A stretch of DNA of 34,374 bases from a virus. Location of the stretch: the IMG/VR virus record IMGVR_UViG_3300042307_000526, positions 1-34,374 of that record; one strand, given 5' to 3'. Shown here one piece after another: positions 5,968-14,491 of this stretch. Position 1 is the stretch's first letter; every line of letters starts with the position of its first letter. The translations under genes were made by a program, and so were the position numbers. The notes beneath the pieces are model-generated. The model saw nothing but the letters and a program-made list of their open reading frames with translations. It was not told the origin of the DNA and did not search any database.

Positions 5968-6510
5968 TTAAACTACGTAACAAGTAAACAAGTTAGCAGG
6001 AATAGCTGACTCTTCAGGAAAGTTGTCAGATGTCCACTTAACTTCTACATCCCAAGTGCGCTCAACTTTTAAGTCGTTTGCGATTGGATTCTTTGGTACG
6101 ATAGTGCAAGGCTCATCACTGATAGCAAGCACTGTTTCACTTCTGAATGCTACGTGAAAATTACGTGAGCCCTTAACGCTATTGTAATGGTTACGGTTGC
6201 CTACATAGTTAGGGTCTTTAAACGACAATAAGAAAGTGTAAGAATTTAAACTCTCCTCTGTGTCGCCATAACCTTGGCCCATGTTAGGTGTTCCACCATC
6301 AAATTCGCCTTGGGTTTCAGGGTAAACTATGATTGCGCCTGATGCTATGCCCGCATTCCACAATGCTTCATCTTCGAAGTCAGTAGATAATGTTGGGTAA
6401 TAGCTTTTATTTATAAATGCAGTTCCTCTTACGCGAGATAACTCAACGCCGCAAGTACCACAACTGTGGGCGGTAATGTTTTCATCACAACCCGATGGAT
6501 AATATGCCAT
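5968..6510 (-). CDS. Major tail tube protein (predicted)
   Basis: A 180-residue protein beginning MAYYPSGCDENIT with a CGTCG pair of cysteines near residue 18. It is predicted to be beta-rich, and it is paralogous to the product of 5324-5917 over its whole length. Siphophage tail tube genes usually follow the connector and tail-terminator genes, which is the position here. A strong hairpin right after the stop would favour high expression. The call as the main tube protein is inferred from position, length and hairpin. Its fold cannot be checked by eye. Confidence 0.65.
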   Translation of the reverse strand: MAYYPSGCDENITAHSCGTCGVELSRVRGTAFINKSYYPTLSTDFEDEALWNAGIASGAIIVYPETQGEFDGGTPNMGQGYGDTEESLNSYTFLLSFKDPNYVGNRNHYNSVKGSRNFHVAFRSETVLAISDEPCTIVPKNPIANDLKVERTWDVEVKWTSDNFPEESAIPANLFTCYVV

Positions 6511-6522
6511 GATTATTTGTTT

Positions 6523-7074
6523 TTAGCACTCGCAAATGACCGTACAGCCTCTGCGATATGTTTGTTTGATTTCGTATCGAACTGCAAGCAGTCCATGGTT
6601 TAGACCGACTCTCACATCGGGTATTGAACATTCCTCGCGAAACACTAAAGTTGAATTCATTTCGGTTTCCGTTAACTCGAATGTGCAATCAAATACATTA
6701 ATGCTCTCACACACTAATTTACTTAACACACTTGGAATAGCCGAAACAAATATGTCCTTAATTGTTTGCGATGTTAATGTTTTATTTGCATAAATAACAA
6801 GTGTAACTGGCGTTGTTTCCTCCACCTTATCCATCTTGTCACCAAAATTGTTTTCAATTACTGTTAGTCGTGATGATTCCGAACGATGATACCAACTTAT
6901 TGCGTATTGATCTTGCAATAAACAGTTAGTTACTTCGCCATTAATGTTGATGCCAGGATAACGCTTTTCGCCATCGTAGTAAAACTCAGCAAGTCCAAAC
7001 GCCTTGTTAGGTGTTAATGGTAACGCTGCGATAATAGCGTTGTCAATTTCGGTTATTACTTGCTTTAAATTCAT
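6523..7074 (-). CDS. Putative tail terminator or head-tail joining protein
   Basis: A 183-residue protein (MNLKQVITEIDNAI at the start, VGLNHGLLAVRYEIKQTYRR near the end). The helical N-terminus followed by alternating strands fits the small alpha/beta fold of tail terminator proteins. It lies between the gp10/gpG-like protein and the tail tube, which is the usual tail-terminator position, and overlaps the upstream gene by four bases (ATGA). The ending TVICEC carries two cysteines. Function is inferred from position. Confidence 0.5.
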   Translation of the reverse strand: MNLKQVITEIDNAIIAALPLTPNKAFGLAEFYYDGEKRYPGININGEVTNCLLQDQYAISWYHRSESSRLTVIENNFGDKMDKVEETTPVTLVIYANKTLTSQTIKDIFVSAIPSVLSKLVCESINVFDCTFELTETEMNSTLVFREECSIPDVRVGLNHGLLAVRYEIKQTYRRGCTVICEC

Positions 7075-7511
7075 TTGTTCATAATTAATAAAGCGGTTTC
7101 TTGCGCAACGATTTGAGTCATTTCAAGCTCACGTTCTGTTAGCTGCCAAATGTCGCCATACTTCTCAGTTAAGTGACCGATTATATCCTCGTTTGCGGGC
7201 GATGTGTTGCCTATTGTGTAACCTTTCTCGGTTGCCTTTAATGTGTAGCCATTTTCAAGTTGGCGCGTTAACGATATAATTACCTTAGTGCTTGTTCCTC
7301 TATTGTTTTGCTCACGAATCTTTAAATAACTATTGCTATAAGTTCCGATAGCACCTCCGCTTGAATTCTTGCCATCTACGTGAATGCGATAACGCAATTC
7401 AGGCAGCACCGCAATAGCCGCAGCCCTTGAAACCGTTTCGGGGTTTCCAAGTTCGCGAAACTTAGCAAGGATATTGCCAATCACAAATGGTATGTTAGAT
7501 GTTATATCCAT
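7071..7511 (-). CDS. Head-tail joining / tail completion protein (HK97 gp10 or Mu gpG type, predicted)
   Basis: A 146-residue protein with the layout of tail completion proteins: helix (residues 1-40), a RIHVDGKNSSGGAIGTYSN segment with a turn-rich stretch, a beta hairpin region (LENGYTLKATEKGYTIGN), and a C-terminal helix with TEKYGDIWQLTERELE, a pattern typical of this group. It joins finished heads to tails. The stop and start codons overlap those of both neighbours, so the connector genes form a tight translational block. Confidence 0.6.
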   Translation of the reverse strand: MDITSNIPFVIGNILAKFRELGNPETVSRAAAIAVLPELRYRIHVDGKNSSGGAIGTYSNSYLKIREQNNRGTSTKVIISLTRQLENGYTLKATEKGYTIGNTSPANEDIIGHLTEKYGDIWQLTERELEMTQIVAQETALLIMNK

Positions 7512-8533
7512 TAAGGTATTTGTGTAAACACTTGTACTTGACTATTGCACTCTAAACATGCATCGCATTCTAATTTGATGCCGCCTAATGCGTTCTTAAT
7601 TGCTTCCTCATAACGTGTAGTGTAAAGTGCTAACAACTCGTTTGCCTCCTCACGTTTAACCGTTGTGTAAAAGTTTGTGCGCTCAGAGTATAAACGCTCA
7701 GTCATAAACTCGATGCCTAATGCATACCAATACGCCTCAGCAAACAGCATTCTATTTGAGCACACCGCAGAATCGTAACTGCATCCAAGTGTTAATAGTA
7801 CTTGTAATGAGTCAGCAATGGTGTTATATGATAGTGTTCCGTTTGCACTTGTATTTGATGAAACAAAGCCATTGATTTGACCGCATGTTCCGCAGTCATA
7901 ATATGCGCTAAAGCAACTTGCAAAAAACGTATCTGAATCGGTAGTTGAATAAGTAACACCGTTAATGTTTGTGTCTAAAAAACCGATGGCTAAAATAGCG
8001 CAATCGAATTGTTTTAATATAGAGAATTCATTCCAACCATTAACCATATTTGCTACGGTTAAAGTCTTAGTGAATAGTACTTCCTTAGATAAGTAATTAA
8101 AAAACTTTACATCAATTGTCGTTGCAGTTGTGGTGCTTGACTTGTAAAATCTTATTTTGTCAACCGTTGTTGTTTGCAATGGGCTAATCTTCCAATTGTC
8201 AACAAGTGTGTAAGCCGAATTTATAACGATGCCCTTGAATAAATTGTTACTTGTTGAGGGTAACTCATCATCGCCAAACACATCGACTGTCCTACGCACT
8301 CTTTTAATATCATATCGCGTTGACATATACGATATAATTTGATTCTTCATACGCGCCTCAGCACGTTCATTAATAGCATTCCATACGCCAATGTAGTTTT
8401 GTTGCTCACTATTGGCTACTTGCTCAAATGATTTTAATGAAATGCCTGGCAGGCTGTTTAAAGAATAAACAGCCTGCGGCACCTCTGTAATTGAGCAACC
8501 GTTAAGTTTTACGATTCCGTCAAAACAACTCAT
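7511..8533 (-). CDS. Head-tail connector/adaptor protein with inserted beta domain (predicted)
   Basis: A 340-residue protein in the adaptor position directly after the capsid gene. The N-terminal part (about residues 1-75) is helical (LPGISLKSFEQVAN, then a helix to DIKRVRR). A beta-rich region at about residues 95-215 (DKIRFYKSSTTT, DVKFFNYLSKEVLFTKTLTV, GWNEFSI) looks like an inserted jelly-roll or Ig-like domain. The C-terminal part (about 240-325) is helical again, followed by a cysteine-rich end (ECDACLECN). The helical halves would form the connector ring and the insert would be exposed. The domain reading is from pattern only. Confidence 0.55.
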   Translation of the reverse strand: MSCFDGIVKLNGCSITEVPQAVYSLNSLPGISLKSFEQVANSEQQNYIGVWNAINERAEARMKNQIISYMSTRYDIKRVRRTVDVFGDDELPSTSNNLFKGIVINSAYTLVDNWKISPLQTTTVDKIRFYKSSTTTATTIDVKFFNYLSKEVLFTKTLTVANMVNGWNEFSILKQFDCAILAIGFLDTNINGVTYSTTDSDTFFASCFSAYYDCGTCGQINGFVSSNTSANGTLSYNTIADSLQVLLTLGCSYDSAVCSNRMLFAEAYWYALGIEFMTERLYSERTNFYTTVKREEANELLALYTTRYEEAIKNALGGIKLECDACLECNSQVQVFTQIP

Positions 8534-8536
8534 TTA

Positions 8537-9649
8537 TTAAGAGTTAGTTGCGGTGTAACGTAATGAACCATTGTTGCCAGTTAATCTGTCAGATGCTAAG
8601 TAAGCATCACTTGGCACTTGCCATAATGCAAATCTCTTAGACATAATCAAAGAATAACCCGCTCCAAGTGTTGCAGATTCGTAACCAACTGTGGTTTCAG
8701 TCGGGCAGTCAATCTCTCTTAATTGGAAATCGATGTTTAACATACCTAAAGTTCCCTCACTTCCTGGCATTTCAAATGGCATTGCCATGTTCCAAAAAGT
8801 AGATAAACCAAGTTGCTGAGCTCTGAATCCTTTGTATCTGTCTAATTCAACGATACCAAAAGTTCCAGGCATCAATACTGCAAACTGATTTGATCCCCAA
8901 GAAGCACCTGAATAGATGTCATGGTAGTAATCAATGTTACCAGCAGCGGCCGCGTTGTTTAACGTAGCGTATTGAGTCATTGCAGGATTCAAAGATTGAA
9001 CGTAAGCAGAATCAACCAAACCACTACCAACAACGATTGGTCTACCTTGACCCTCATTGCTTCTGTAATCAGTTAATACTTTTGTCCATCCCTCTGTAAA
9101 ATCATTTACAGTTGAATCGTTGTTGAAGTTAACGGTAACTGCAGTATTGTTTCCAGTTACTACGTTTTTACCCCATGTAACTTGACCTAACAATGTTTGG
9201 TCAATCTTACCAACGAAACCATTCATAGCAGCCATTAAGCCTGCTAAGTGCTCTTGCATAAATGGAGTTGGTGCACCACCGATTGATACAGTTGCAGAAG
9301 CTTCATCGCAGTAACGTGCGATAGTTGCTTGGTCAAAATGTAATCCGAATTTTACGATTGAAGTTGTATCAATAGTAATTTCATCATACGCTTGTACCAA
9401 ATCAATATCACAGTTGTCAGCAGTTGACATTTGTGCAGGTGTTGTACGTTGGTAGTATTTCAATCTTAAATCTTTAATATGACCCGCAGTGTTTGCAAGT
9501 TGTAAAGAGTCAGCGATTGGTGTTGCGTTTGCGCCTTTCTCTAAGGCAGCGCGTAAAAATCCCGTAGGAGTAATCTTATGTTCTGGTGCGTTTTGTCCAA
9601 TTATGAATTTCATATGTTGGAGCATCGCGGGGCAATAACCTAATGCCAT
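8537..9649 (-). CDS. Major capsid protein (predicted)
   Basis: A 370-residue protein with the features of a major capsid protein: it follows directly after a scaffold-like gene, precedes the connector genes, and contains YDEITIDTTSIVKFGLHFDQ, a central alpha/beta domain with GRPIVVGSGLVDSAY and a later GTFGIVELDRYKGFRAQQLG region. HK97-like fold is assumed. The N-terminal part (about residues 1-60) may be an N-arm. No separate prohead protease is recognised in the window. The start at 9649 is preceded by an A/T-rich stretch and is the only good ATG near the scaffold stop. Confidence 0.82.
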   Translation of the reverse strand: MALGYCPAMLQHMKFIIGQNAPEHKITPTGFLRAALEKGANATPIADSLQLANTAGHIKDLRLKYYQRTTPAQMSTADNCDIDLVQAYDEITIDTTSIVKFGLHFDQATIARYCDEASATVSIGGAPTPFMQEHLAGLMAAMNGFVGKIDQTLLGQVTWGKNVVTGNNTAVTVNFNNDSTVNDFTEGWTKVLTDYRSNEGQGRPIVVGSGLVDSAYVQSLNPAMTQYATLNNAAAAGNIDYYHDIYSGASWGSNQFAVLMPGTFGIVELDRYKGFRAQQLGLSTFWNMAMPFEMPGSEGTLGMLNIDFQLREIDCPTETTVGYESATLGAGYSLIMSKRFALWQVPSDAYLASDRLTGNNGSLRYTATNS

Positions 9650-9663
9650 GATATTTTATGTGT

Positions 9664-10542
9664 TTATTTCTGCCCGAAACCTTGCAATGCGATGTCTAAG
9701 TCGCTTAAAGCGTTGGCTGCCGCGGCAGATGGTTTAGATGAGCTTTGTTGGCTCTGTGTCGACTTTGGTGGCATTCCGCCTCCATTGTCAGATACTTTCA
9801 AAAACTTGTTGTCGGCCAAGGCCATATCTGTGAGAGTGTCAAGGTCGAGTTCCTTTCCGTTGTCAAAGATAAGCATTTTATCATCATCTTTTGCAACTAA
9901 TTTTAACTTGCCATCAATTTTTTTTATTGCCGCACTTTTTTCAGCAAGTTTCTTATTCAAAAACTCACGCGCAATCTTGCTTTCAACATCCAAACCAAAC
10001 TGACCAGGCAACTTCTTAGATGATATAATGCGGTTAATTTCCATTTCTGTAAACTCGCCATCATATTTTGCAACAATCGCATCGATAGCACTTTGCTTTT
10101 CAAATGCGGCATCGGTTGCAGCCTTGGAAAGTTGTGCGCTTAGTTCGTTAATCTTACGTTCTAACTCTGCCTTATCACCTTTGCCATCAATTTGCTTTGA
10201 TTTCAATTCAGCAATCTTTTTAATTGCTACTTCAACTTTGTTATACGTGTTTGGGTCATCAGTAATCAGTTTGATAGTGTCATCATCAGCGCCATTGTCT
10301 TTTAGCCACGTTGAAACTTTATTGTTAAACGGATCTAATGCCTCGGCTTTAAAATGTTTCTTAATATCGATGTTATTTTTAGCCTCATTTGCACTCATAA
10401 GAGTTGTTAATGATTGGTCAACCTCATCAGGTATCTCAGCAACCAGTTCTTTGATGCCTATAAGTTGTCTGTATGTTTCGGAGTTAAGGTCGAAACCCGC
10501 TTTGGTAAGTAATTTTTTAATTGTATCAGCTAATATTGCCAT
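9664..10542 (-). CDS. Scaffolding protein (predicted)
   Basis: A 292-residue, highly charged and mostly helical protein. A coiled-coil-like stretch lies at about residues 105-150 (KVEVAIKKIAELKSKQ through ELERKINELSAQLSKA). The C-terminal region is low complexity and rich in Ser/Gln/Pro/Ala (QSQQSSSKPSAAAANAL), followed by a short helix. The architecture and position directly upstream of the capsid gene are those of a capsid assembly scaffold that is removed from mature heads. Confidence 0.75.
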   Translation of the reverse strand: MAILADTIKKLLTKAGFDLNSETYRQLIGIKELVAEIPDEVDQSLTTLMSANEAKNNIDIKKHFKAEALDPFNNKVSTWLKDNGADDDTIKLITDDPNTYNKVEVAIKKIAELKSKQIDGKGDKAELERKINELSAQLSKAATDAAFEKQSAIDAIVAKYDGEFTEMEINRIISSKKLPGQFGLDVESKIAREFLNKKLAEKSAAIKKIDGKLKLVAKDDDKMLIFDNGKELDLDTLTDMALADNKFLKVSDNGGGMPPKSTQSQQSSSKPSAAAANALSDLDIALQGFGQK

Positions 10543-10565
10543 TGTGTTTGTGTTTTAAATTATAA

Positions 10566-10622
10566 TTAACGTGCACCGCCACATCCTTTGCAGCCGCCTT
10601 TAGGTTTAGTTTGCTTTGCCAT
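10566..10622 (-). CDS. Mini-gene for an 18-residue cysteine-containing peptide
   Basis: The frame from the ATG at 10622 encodes MAKQTKPKGGCKGCGGAR and stops at 10566. Its start overlaps the upstream stop in TAATG, the same arrangement used by real genes of this operon. It fills the otherwise empty 79 bases between 10543 and 10621. The basic N-terminus and the CxxC-like GGCKGCGG may bind a metal or nucleic acid. It is too short for any family assignment and may be non-functional. Confidence 0.45.
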   Translation of the reverse strand: MAKQTKPKGGCKGCGGAR

Positions 10623-10966
10623 TATTTCTTTGGTTTAGTGGTTTCGTTTTTGGATTCTAACATCTCCATTAATTTAGCATTTTGAGCAATAAGCATCTCC
10701 ATGATGTTTGTGTTTGCTGCATTCGGTTGCCCTTTGCGTGTCGGTGGGTAAAGAATAGCGTGTGCTTCAGCAACACCTAACTCTGCCGCTTGCTCGGTTG
10801 TTAATTCAACTTCCTCAACTTTGTACTTCTCGCGTTTTTCATTGCTTAGTGAGCGCTTATAAGTTTCGTGAAATTGTTTGTTTGTGCGGTTTAGTGGGAA
10901 GTAATTAACTTCATTTCGCACGTTGGTAATCTTTAATAGTTTAAATAGTGTCGGATTTGTTTCCAT
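10622..10966 (-). CDS. Hypothetical protein of the head gene block
   Basis: A 114-residue hydrophilic protein (METNPTLFKLLKITNVRNEV at the start) with a helical C-terminal half (MEMLIAQNAKLMEMLESK). No family is recognised. It is the first gene after a promoter at 10995-11024 and lies between the minor head protein and the scaffold. Proteins of this place in related phages can be head accessory or scaffold-related proteins, but nothing in the sequence proves that. Confidence 0.7.
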   Translation of the reverse strand: METNPTLFKLLKITNVRNEVNYFPLNRTNKQFHETYKRSLSNEKREKYKVEEVELTTEQAAELGVAEAHAILYPPTRKGQPNAANTNIMEMLIAQNAKLMEMLESKNETTKPKK

Positions 10967-10983
10967 TTTATTATTGGGTTTAA

Positions 10984-11901
10984 TTATTTATTTGCAAATG
11001 TAGCAATTATATTCTTAGGTACAAGCGAAGCGGGTATCGGATATGCTTGGTGCCCGCAGTTATAACCGCCTCGATAAGTTTGGAAGTTACTTGGGTTAGT
11101 ATCCTCAATCATTCCTTGCGGTAATCCAGTACGCTCATAGATTTCTCCTTTCATTTCTTTGAATTCAGCAAAGTTACCTTTGATAATCTTTGGCAGTTCG
11201 CTTCTGTGATAGTATTGCTTTTGCGTTAATGCCTTGCAAAACGTGCGTGTTGTCTTTATATTACTGCCGACATATCGAAACCAATCCCACCCCAAATCCG
11301 CGCTTATAGCTTGGTTAACTGTTGCGTTGTATTGATTTATTGAGTCGGTTGCAATCAGTTTTGTGTACTTAACCAACGCGCCATCAATCGTTGGTGTACC
11401 ATTAATGTAGTTGTTTAGTTCCTTAGATAGCTTAGAGTAACTTCCACCAGTAGTCACATAGGTGTTAATCATTTCTCTTACGGGTGTGATGAGGTTTTGA
11501 TTCAATCCCGATTCCGTTAAGCCCTCCAAGGTAACCGATATTGATTGTTGCCTAATTGCCTCAACTACTTTGGGCGGTTTGAATTTCTTTTCAAGTGCTT
11601 TGTAATAAGAAAAATTAAGCGCGTTTACCTTATCGTAAAGCTTTGCAAATTTCGTTACACTTTCGCTATAATCGGAATCATCTAAAATGATTGTTTCTAA
11701 GTCGCTCTTAAGACTGGATAATAGTTTGATGTTCTTAACAGAGTTCGTTATCGTATCGCCTTGAACACCCAACTCGCGTTGGAATTGTAACAGCCTCCGA
11801 TAGATTTGTTCTTGGATTTTTGGCATTGCCTCATTCCAAGTAATCAAACCATTGTCAATGGCGTTTAATGTTGCTTGTATTTCTTTATTCGCTTGCGCCA
11901 T
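10984..11901 (-). CDS. Minor head protein (Mu gpF / SPP1 gp7-type head morphogenesis, predicted)
   Basis: A 305-residue, largely helical protein. The C-terminal domain has the conserved layout of phage head morphogenesis proteins: RTFCKALTQKQYY near residue 220, GLPQGMI near 260, then YRGGYNCGHQAYPIP near 280 with a conserved Cys and His. It is encoded immediately after the portal, with which it overlaps by 17 bases, the usual place for this family. Members sit inside the prohead near the portal and are ejected with or needed for DNA packaging. Confidence 0.75.
   Translation of the reverse strand: MAQANKEIQATLNAIDNGLITWNEAMPKIQEQIYRRLLQFQRELGVQGDTITNSVKNIKLLSSLKSDLETIILDDSDYSESVTKFAKLYDKVNALNFSYYKALEKKFKPPKVVEAIRQQSISVTLEGLTESGLNQNLITPVREMINTYVTTGGSYSKLSKELNNYINGTPTIDGALVKYTKLIATDSINQYNATVNQAISADLGWDWFRYVGSNIKTTRTFCKALTQKQYYHRSELPKIIKGNFAEFKEMKGEIYERTGLPQGMIEDTNPSNFQTYRGGYNCGHQAYPIPASLVPKNIIATFANK
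10995..11024 (-). promoter_or_regulatory. Internal promoter for the capsid gene block
   Basis: Read on the minus strand: TTG at 11024-11022, 19 bases, then TACATTTG at 11002-10995. It lies in the last codons of the minor head protein gene, and the next ATG is at 10966. A good match to the Bacteroidota consensus with ideal spacing suggests separate, stronger transcription of scaffold, capsid, connectors and tail tube. Confidence 0.65.
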
Positions 11902-13621
11902 TATCTACAATAGTAGCACCAAATATCTGATTAAACAATATATCCTTAGTGTTTATTTCTTTCAATTTCTCAACTGCAAATCCATTCAATACCGCTTGTT
12001 GCTTTGACTTATCTAAGCGGTTAAATTCAGGATTCTCAGCGTATGCACGTTGAACAAAGTCTTGAATGTATGTGCTTATAACCGCATCAGTTTTAGAAAG
12101 CATTTTATTGCTTACCAATAACGCTTTTTCCTCTTGCGTTTTACCACTGGCGGGGTCAAGGTTGAATGCATCGCGCAACATATCTTGCATTGCGATGTCG
12201 TTAGGAAATCTCTTAACGATGTATTCCAACTCTTGCGCACTTAACACCGCATCGTTTAAACCGCTATCCTTAGCCGCTTTAATCTCCTCAAGTATTAGTT
12301 GACTGCCTAAGATATCAAACTGATTTGGCACAACGCAAACGGGCACCATTGATTTAATGGTTTCAACATCGTAAATCTCTTTATATCTCCACATCGCACA
12401 CAACTCAGCAATGTTTGTCATTATCGTTCCCATATCAACTGCAACACCATAAAATGTGTTGTTTGTTTCATCTCTATCGTATGCCTTTGCAACACCACTT
12501 TGAGCCGCTGGTTGTGCTTCTAAAAACTGCATATTGATGGCAGCTAACGAACGATAACGCATTTCGTTTATGCGTTTATCCTGCAACTCAGCAATCTCAG
12601 TTTGTTTTTGAATGTAGCCCATCGGTGGAGTCGGTGCAGGCACTTCTCCCATCGTTGTTTTAGCAGGTCTTACACGTATAGTTTCGTATGGAGATGTCGG
12701 TATCTGCCCATCTTTACACTTACTATTAGTACATGGCACACGCTCTTGCTCTTTGGTAAACGTAAAGCCTTGACCGTTGCATGACTTACATTGCTCATCT
12801 TGGTAAATCCAAACCGTTGAATGTATGTGCTGCGTTATTTCAGCACGTAAATCACTAAACTCAACCGTAGCCACGTTTAACCATGGTAACATTGCTTTTA
12901 ATCTGCTTTGATATTCGCGGCCAAGTTCCTCTTCCTCTTCTACAACACCGCCAATTGTAAATCCAGGGAATACACCTAAGCCATGGAATGTTTCCTCAAC
13001 TAAATCAAACCCGTTGCCTTTCTTTTTCTTGCGCCACTTTGACCAACTAATCTTATCAATCGAATAATATACATTGCCATTGTCATCATCTTTGTAAACG
13101 ATTGAATTGCCCTCGTAATGGTAAACAATGCTGCTTGAATTAATTACGTAAGGTTTAGGCTTCTTATATTCAGTTGGCTCAGCTTGTTCCGCCCACACAA
13201 TAATAACACCGTTTGCATCAATTGTATATTGTTTTAAGCCCACTTGAAAAGCCCAATTCATTAACGACTTGGAAGCGGTAAAGTTTTTAGTAAGGTATGT
13301 TTTTAAGTCCTCATCTTTGGCAATTCTTGGATATTGCGTGTCGGGAAACTTTAAAAAGAATCCATCAGCACGTTGTATTTTATTAAGTGCATTTAATACG
13401 CGATCATAAACTTCGCTAAATACCGCCTCATAAGTTTTCTTGCGATATTCCTTAACGATAATGTGTTCGTTAGGTCTTACCTCATCAATTAATTTACGCG
13501 GATATTCTCCATCGGAATAGTATTGAAAGTTAACATACTCCTCATCCTCTATATGTGGATTACGTGCGACATCAGCAACGATATCGGCATCAATAATAAT
13601 GTATTTGTTTTCGGTTTCCAT
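11885..13621 (-). CDS. Portal protein (predicted), with a cysteine cluster
   Basis: A 578-residue protein whose size, position before the minor head protein and long helical C-terminal half fit the portal ring through which DNA enters the head. It contains KPYVINSSSIVYHY at about residue 157, a GFTIGGVVEEEEELGREYQSRLK region near 220-242 and a helical region after residue 330. Four cysteines (278, 281, 297, 302) in CKSCNGQG and CTNSKCKDG look like a zinc ribbon of DnaJ-like type inserted in the middle. The next gene starts directly after its stop. Portal identity is inferred from layout, as no short diagnostic motif exists. Confidence 0.75.
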   Translation of the reverse strand: METENKYIIIDADIVADVARNPHIEDEEYVNFQYYSDGEYPRKLIDEVRPNEHIIVKEYRKKTYEAVFSEVYDRVLNALNKIQRADGFFLKFPDTQYPRIAKDEDLKTYLTKNFTASKSLMNWAFQVGLKQYTIDANGVIIVWAEQAEPTEYKKPKPYVINSSSIVYHYEGNSIVYKDDDNGNVYYSIDKISWSKWRKKKKGNGFDLVEETFHGLGVFPGFTIGGVVEEEEELGREYQSRLKAMLPWLNVATVEFSDLRAEITQHIHSTVWIYQDEQCKSCNGQGFTFTKEQERVPCTNSKCKDGQIPTSPYETIRVRPAKTTMGEVPAPTPPMGYIQKQTEIAELQDKRINEMRYRSLAAINMQFLEAQPAAQSGVAKAYDRDETNNTFYGVAVDMGTIMTNIAELCAMWRYKEIYDVETIKSMVPVCVVPNQFDILGSQLILEEIKAAKDSGLNDAVLSAQELEYIVKRFPNDIAMQDMLRDAFNLDPASGKTQEEKALLVSNKMLSKTDAVISTYIQDFVQRAYAENPEFNRLDKSKQQAVLNGFAVEKLKEINTKDILFNQIFGATIVDNGASE

Positions 13622-14491
13622 TTAATAAGTATGGCGTTCTGGAGCCCATCTTCTTTTGGGCTGTTGTAAAAATTTATATCGCATATTCATTCTTAATGCA
13701 TGAATTTGCACAAGGTTGTTATAGATTGTTAATTGCACTTCACTTATTCTGTTACCTCCAATAGATACACCACAATAATCATCTTTTAAATCCTTTAAGC
13801 GCATTGTTTTAGTTGAATCCATTGGCCAAAAAGTAGGATGATACATTTCTTCATGGCAGTCAACACCTAACTGGCACATTGCAATCCATAACGGTAACTC
13901 ATCGGGTATGCATCCAGCAAACTCAATGTTCTTTACACGTATGTTTTCAAAGTTTTCTACCCACTTTGTAAACAATGGATGTCCTTTTTTCCACCATATA
14001 AACTCGGAATGCACATTCCAAATCTTTTCAGTTGTGAATCCAAATGCCTCTTTTACTTCTAATAAGTTAGCCCATTGCTTTGAATCGGCAGTAATCTCAT
14101 CACTATCATAGTTTTTAAACCCGCTATTTTTTACCGCGAAATCAATACCTTTTAGCGATGCGATTACCTCGTTTATTTTATGGTTGTTAATCATAATCAC
14201 ATCGGCATCAATAAACAACGTATAGTCATACGGTGTTAACTCATCCATGTGCGCCTTTGCTTTGATGTAACAAGTTTCGTTATCATTAAGCGTGTAGCAA
14301 TGTGGCGGGATTTCTTTTATCTCTGTAAACAATGCTTTATAGTCTTCATCTAAACGCGTGATGGTATCGGCTTGCGTTACTAATGTTATAGGCAAATGAC
14401 AACCGTTGGCACGTAATGACATCGCAAGGTTTGCAGCCATACATCCATAGTTCTTATGGCCTATTCCTATTAAAAGTATTCCAGTTGTCAT
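13622..14491 (-). CDS. Glycosyltransferase (GT-A fold, GT8-like)
   Basis: A 289-residue enzyme. It begins with MTTGILLIGIGHKNYG, a nucleotide-sugar binding beta-alpha start, and carries the metal-binding DxD motif as LFIDADVIM (D95, D97). Later segments HSEFIWWKKGHPLF and CIPDELPLWIAM fit the acceptor half. It would transfer a sugar to DNA, a virion protein or host surface glycans. Placement between the baseplate and portal genes, coupled to both (ATGA overlap upstream, portal stop and start adjacent), suggests virion glycosylation. The substrate cannot be read from sequence. Confidence 0.8.
   Translation of the reverse strand: MTTGILLIGIGHKNYGCMAANLAMSLRANGCHLPITLVTQADTITRLDEDYKALFTEIKEIPPHCYTLNDNETCYIKAKAHMDELTPYDYTLFIDADVIMINNHKINEVIASLKGIDFAVKNSGFKNYDSDEITADSKQWANLLEVKEAFGFTTEKIWNVHSEFIWWKKGHPLFTKWVENFENIRVKNIEFAGCIPDELPLWIAMCQLGVDCHEEMYHPTFWPMDSTKTMRLKDLKDDYCGVSIGGNRISEVQLTIYNNLVQIHALRMNMRYKFLQQPKRRWAPERHTY

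Noticed and set aside
9692-10558. Rightward open frames opposite the scaffold gene
   Set aside because: They are antisense shadows produced by the lysine/aspartate-rich codons of the scaffold gene, with no promoter and no plausible product.
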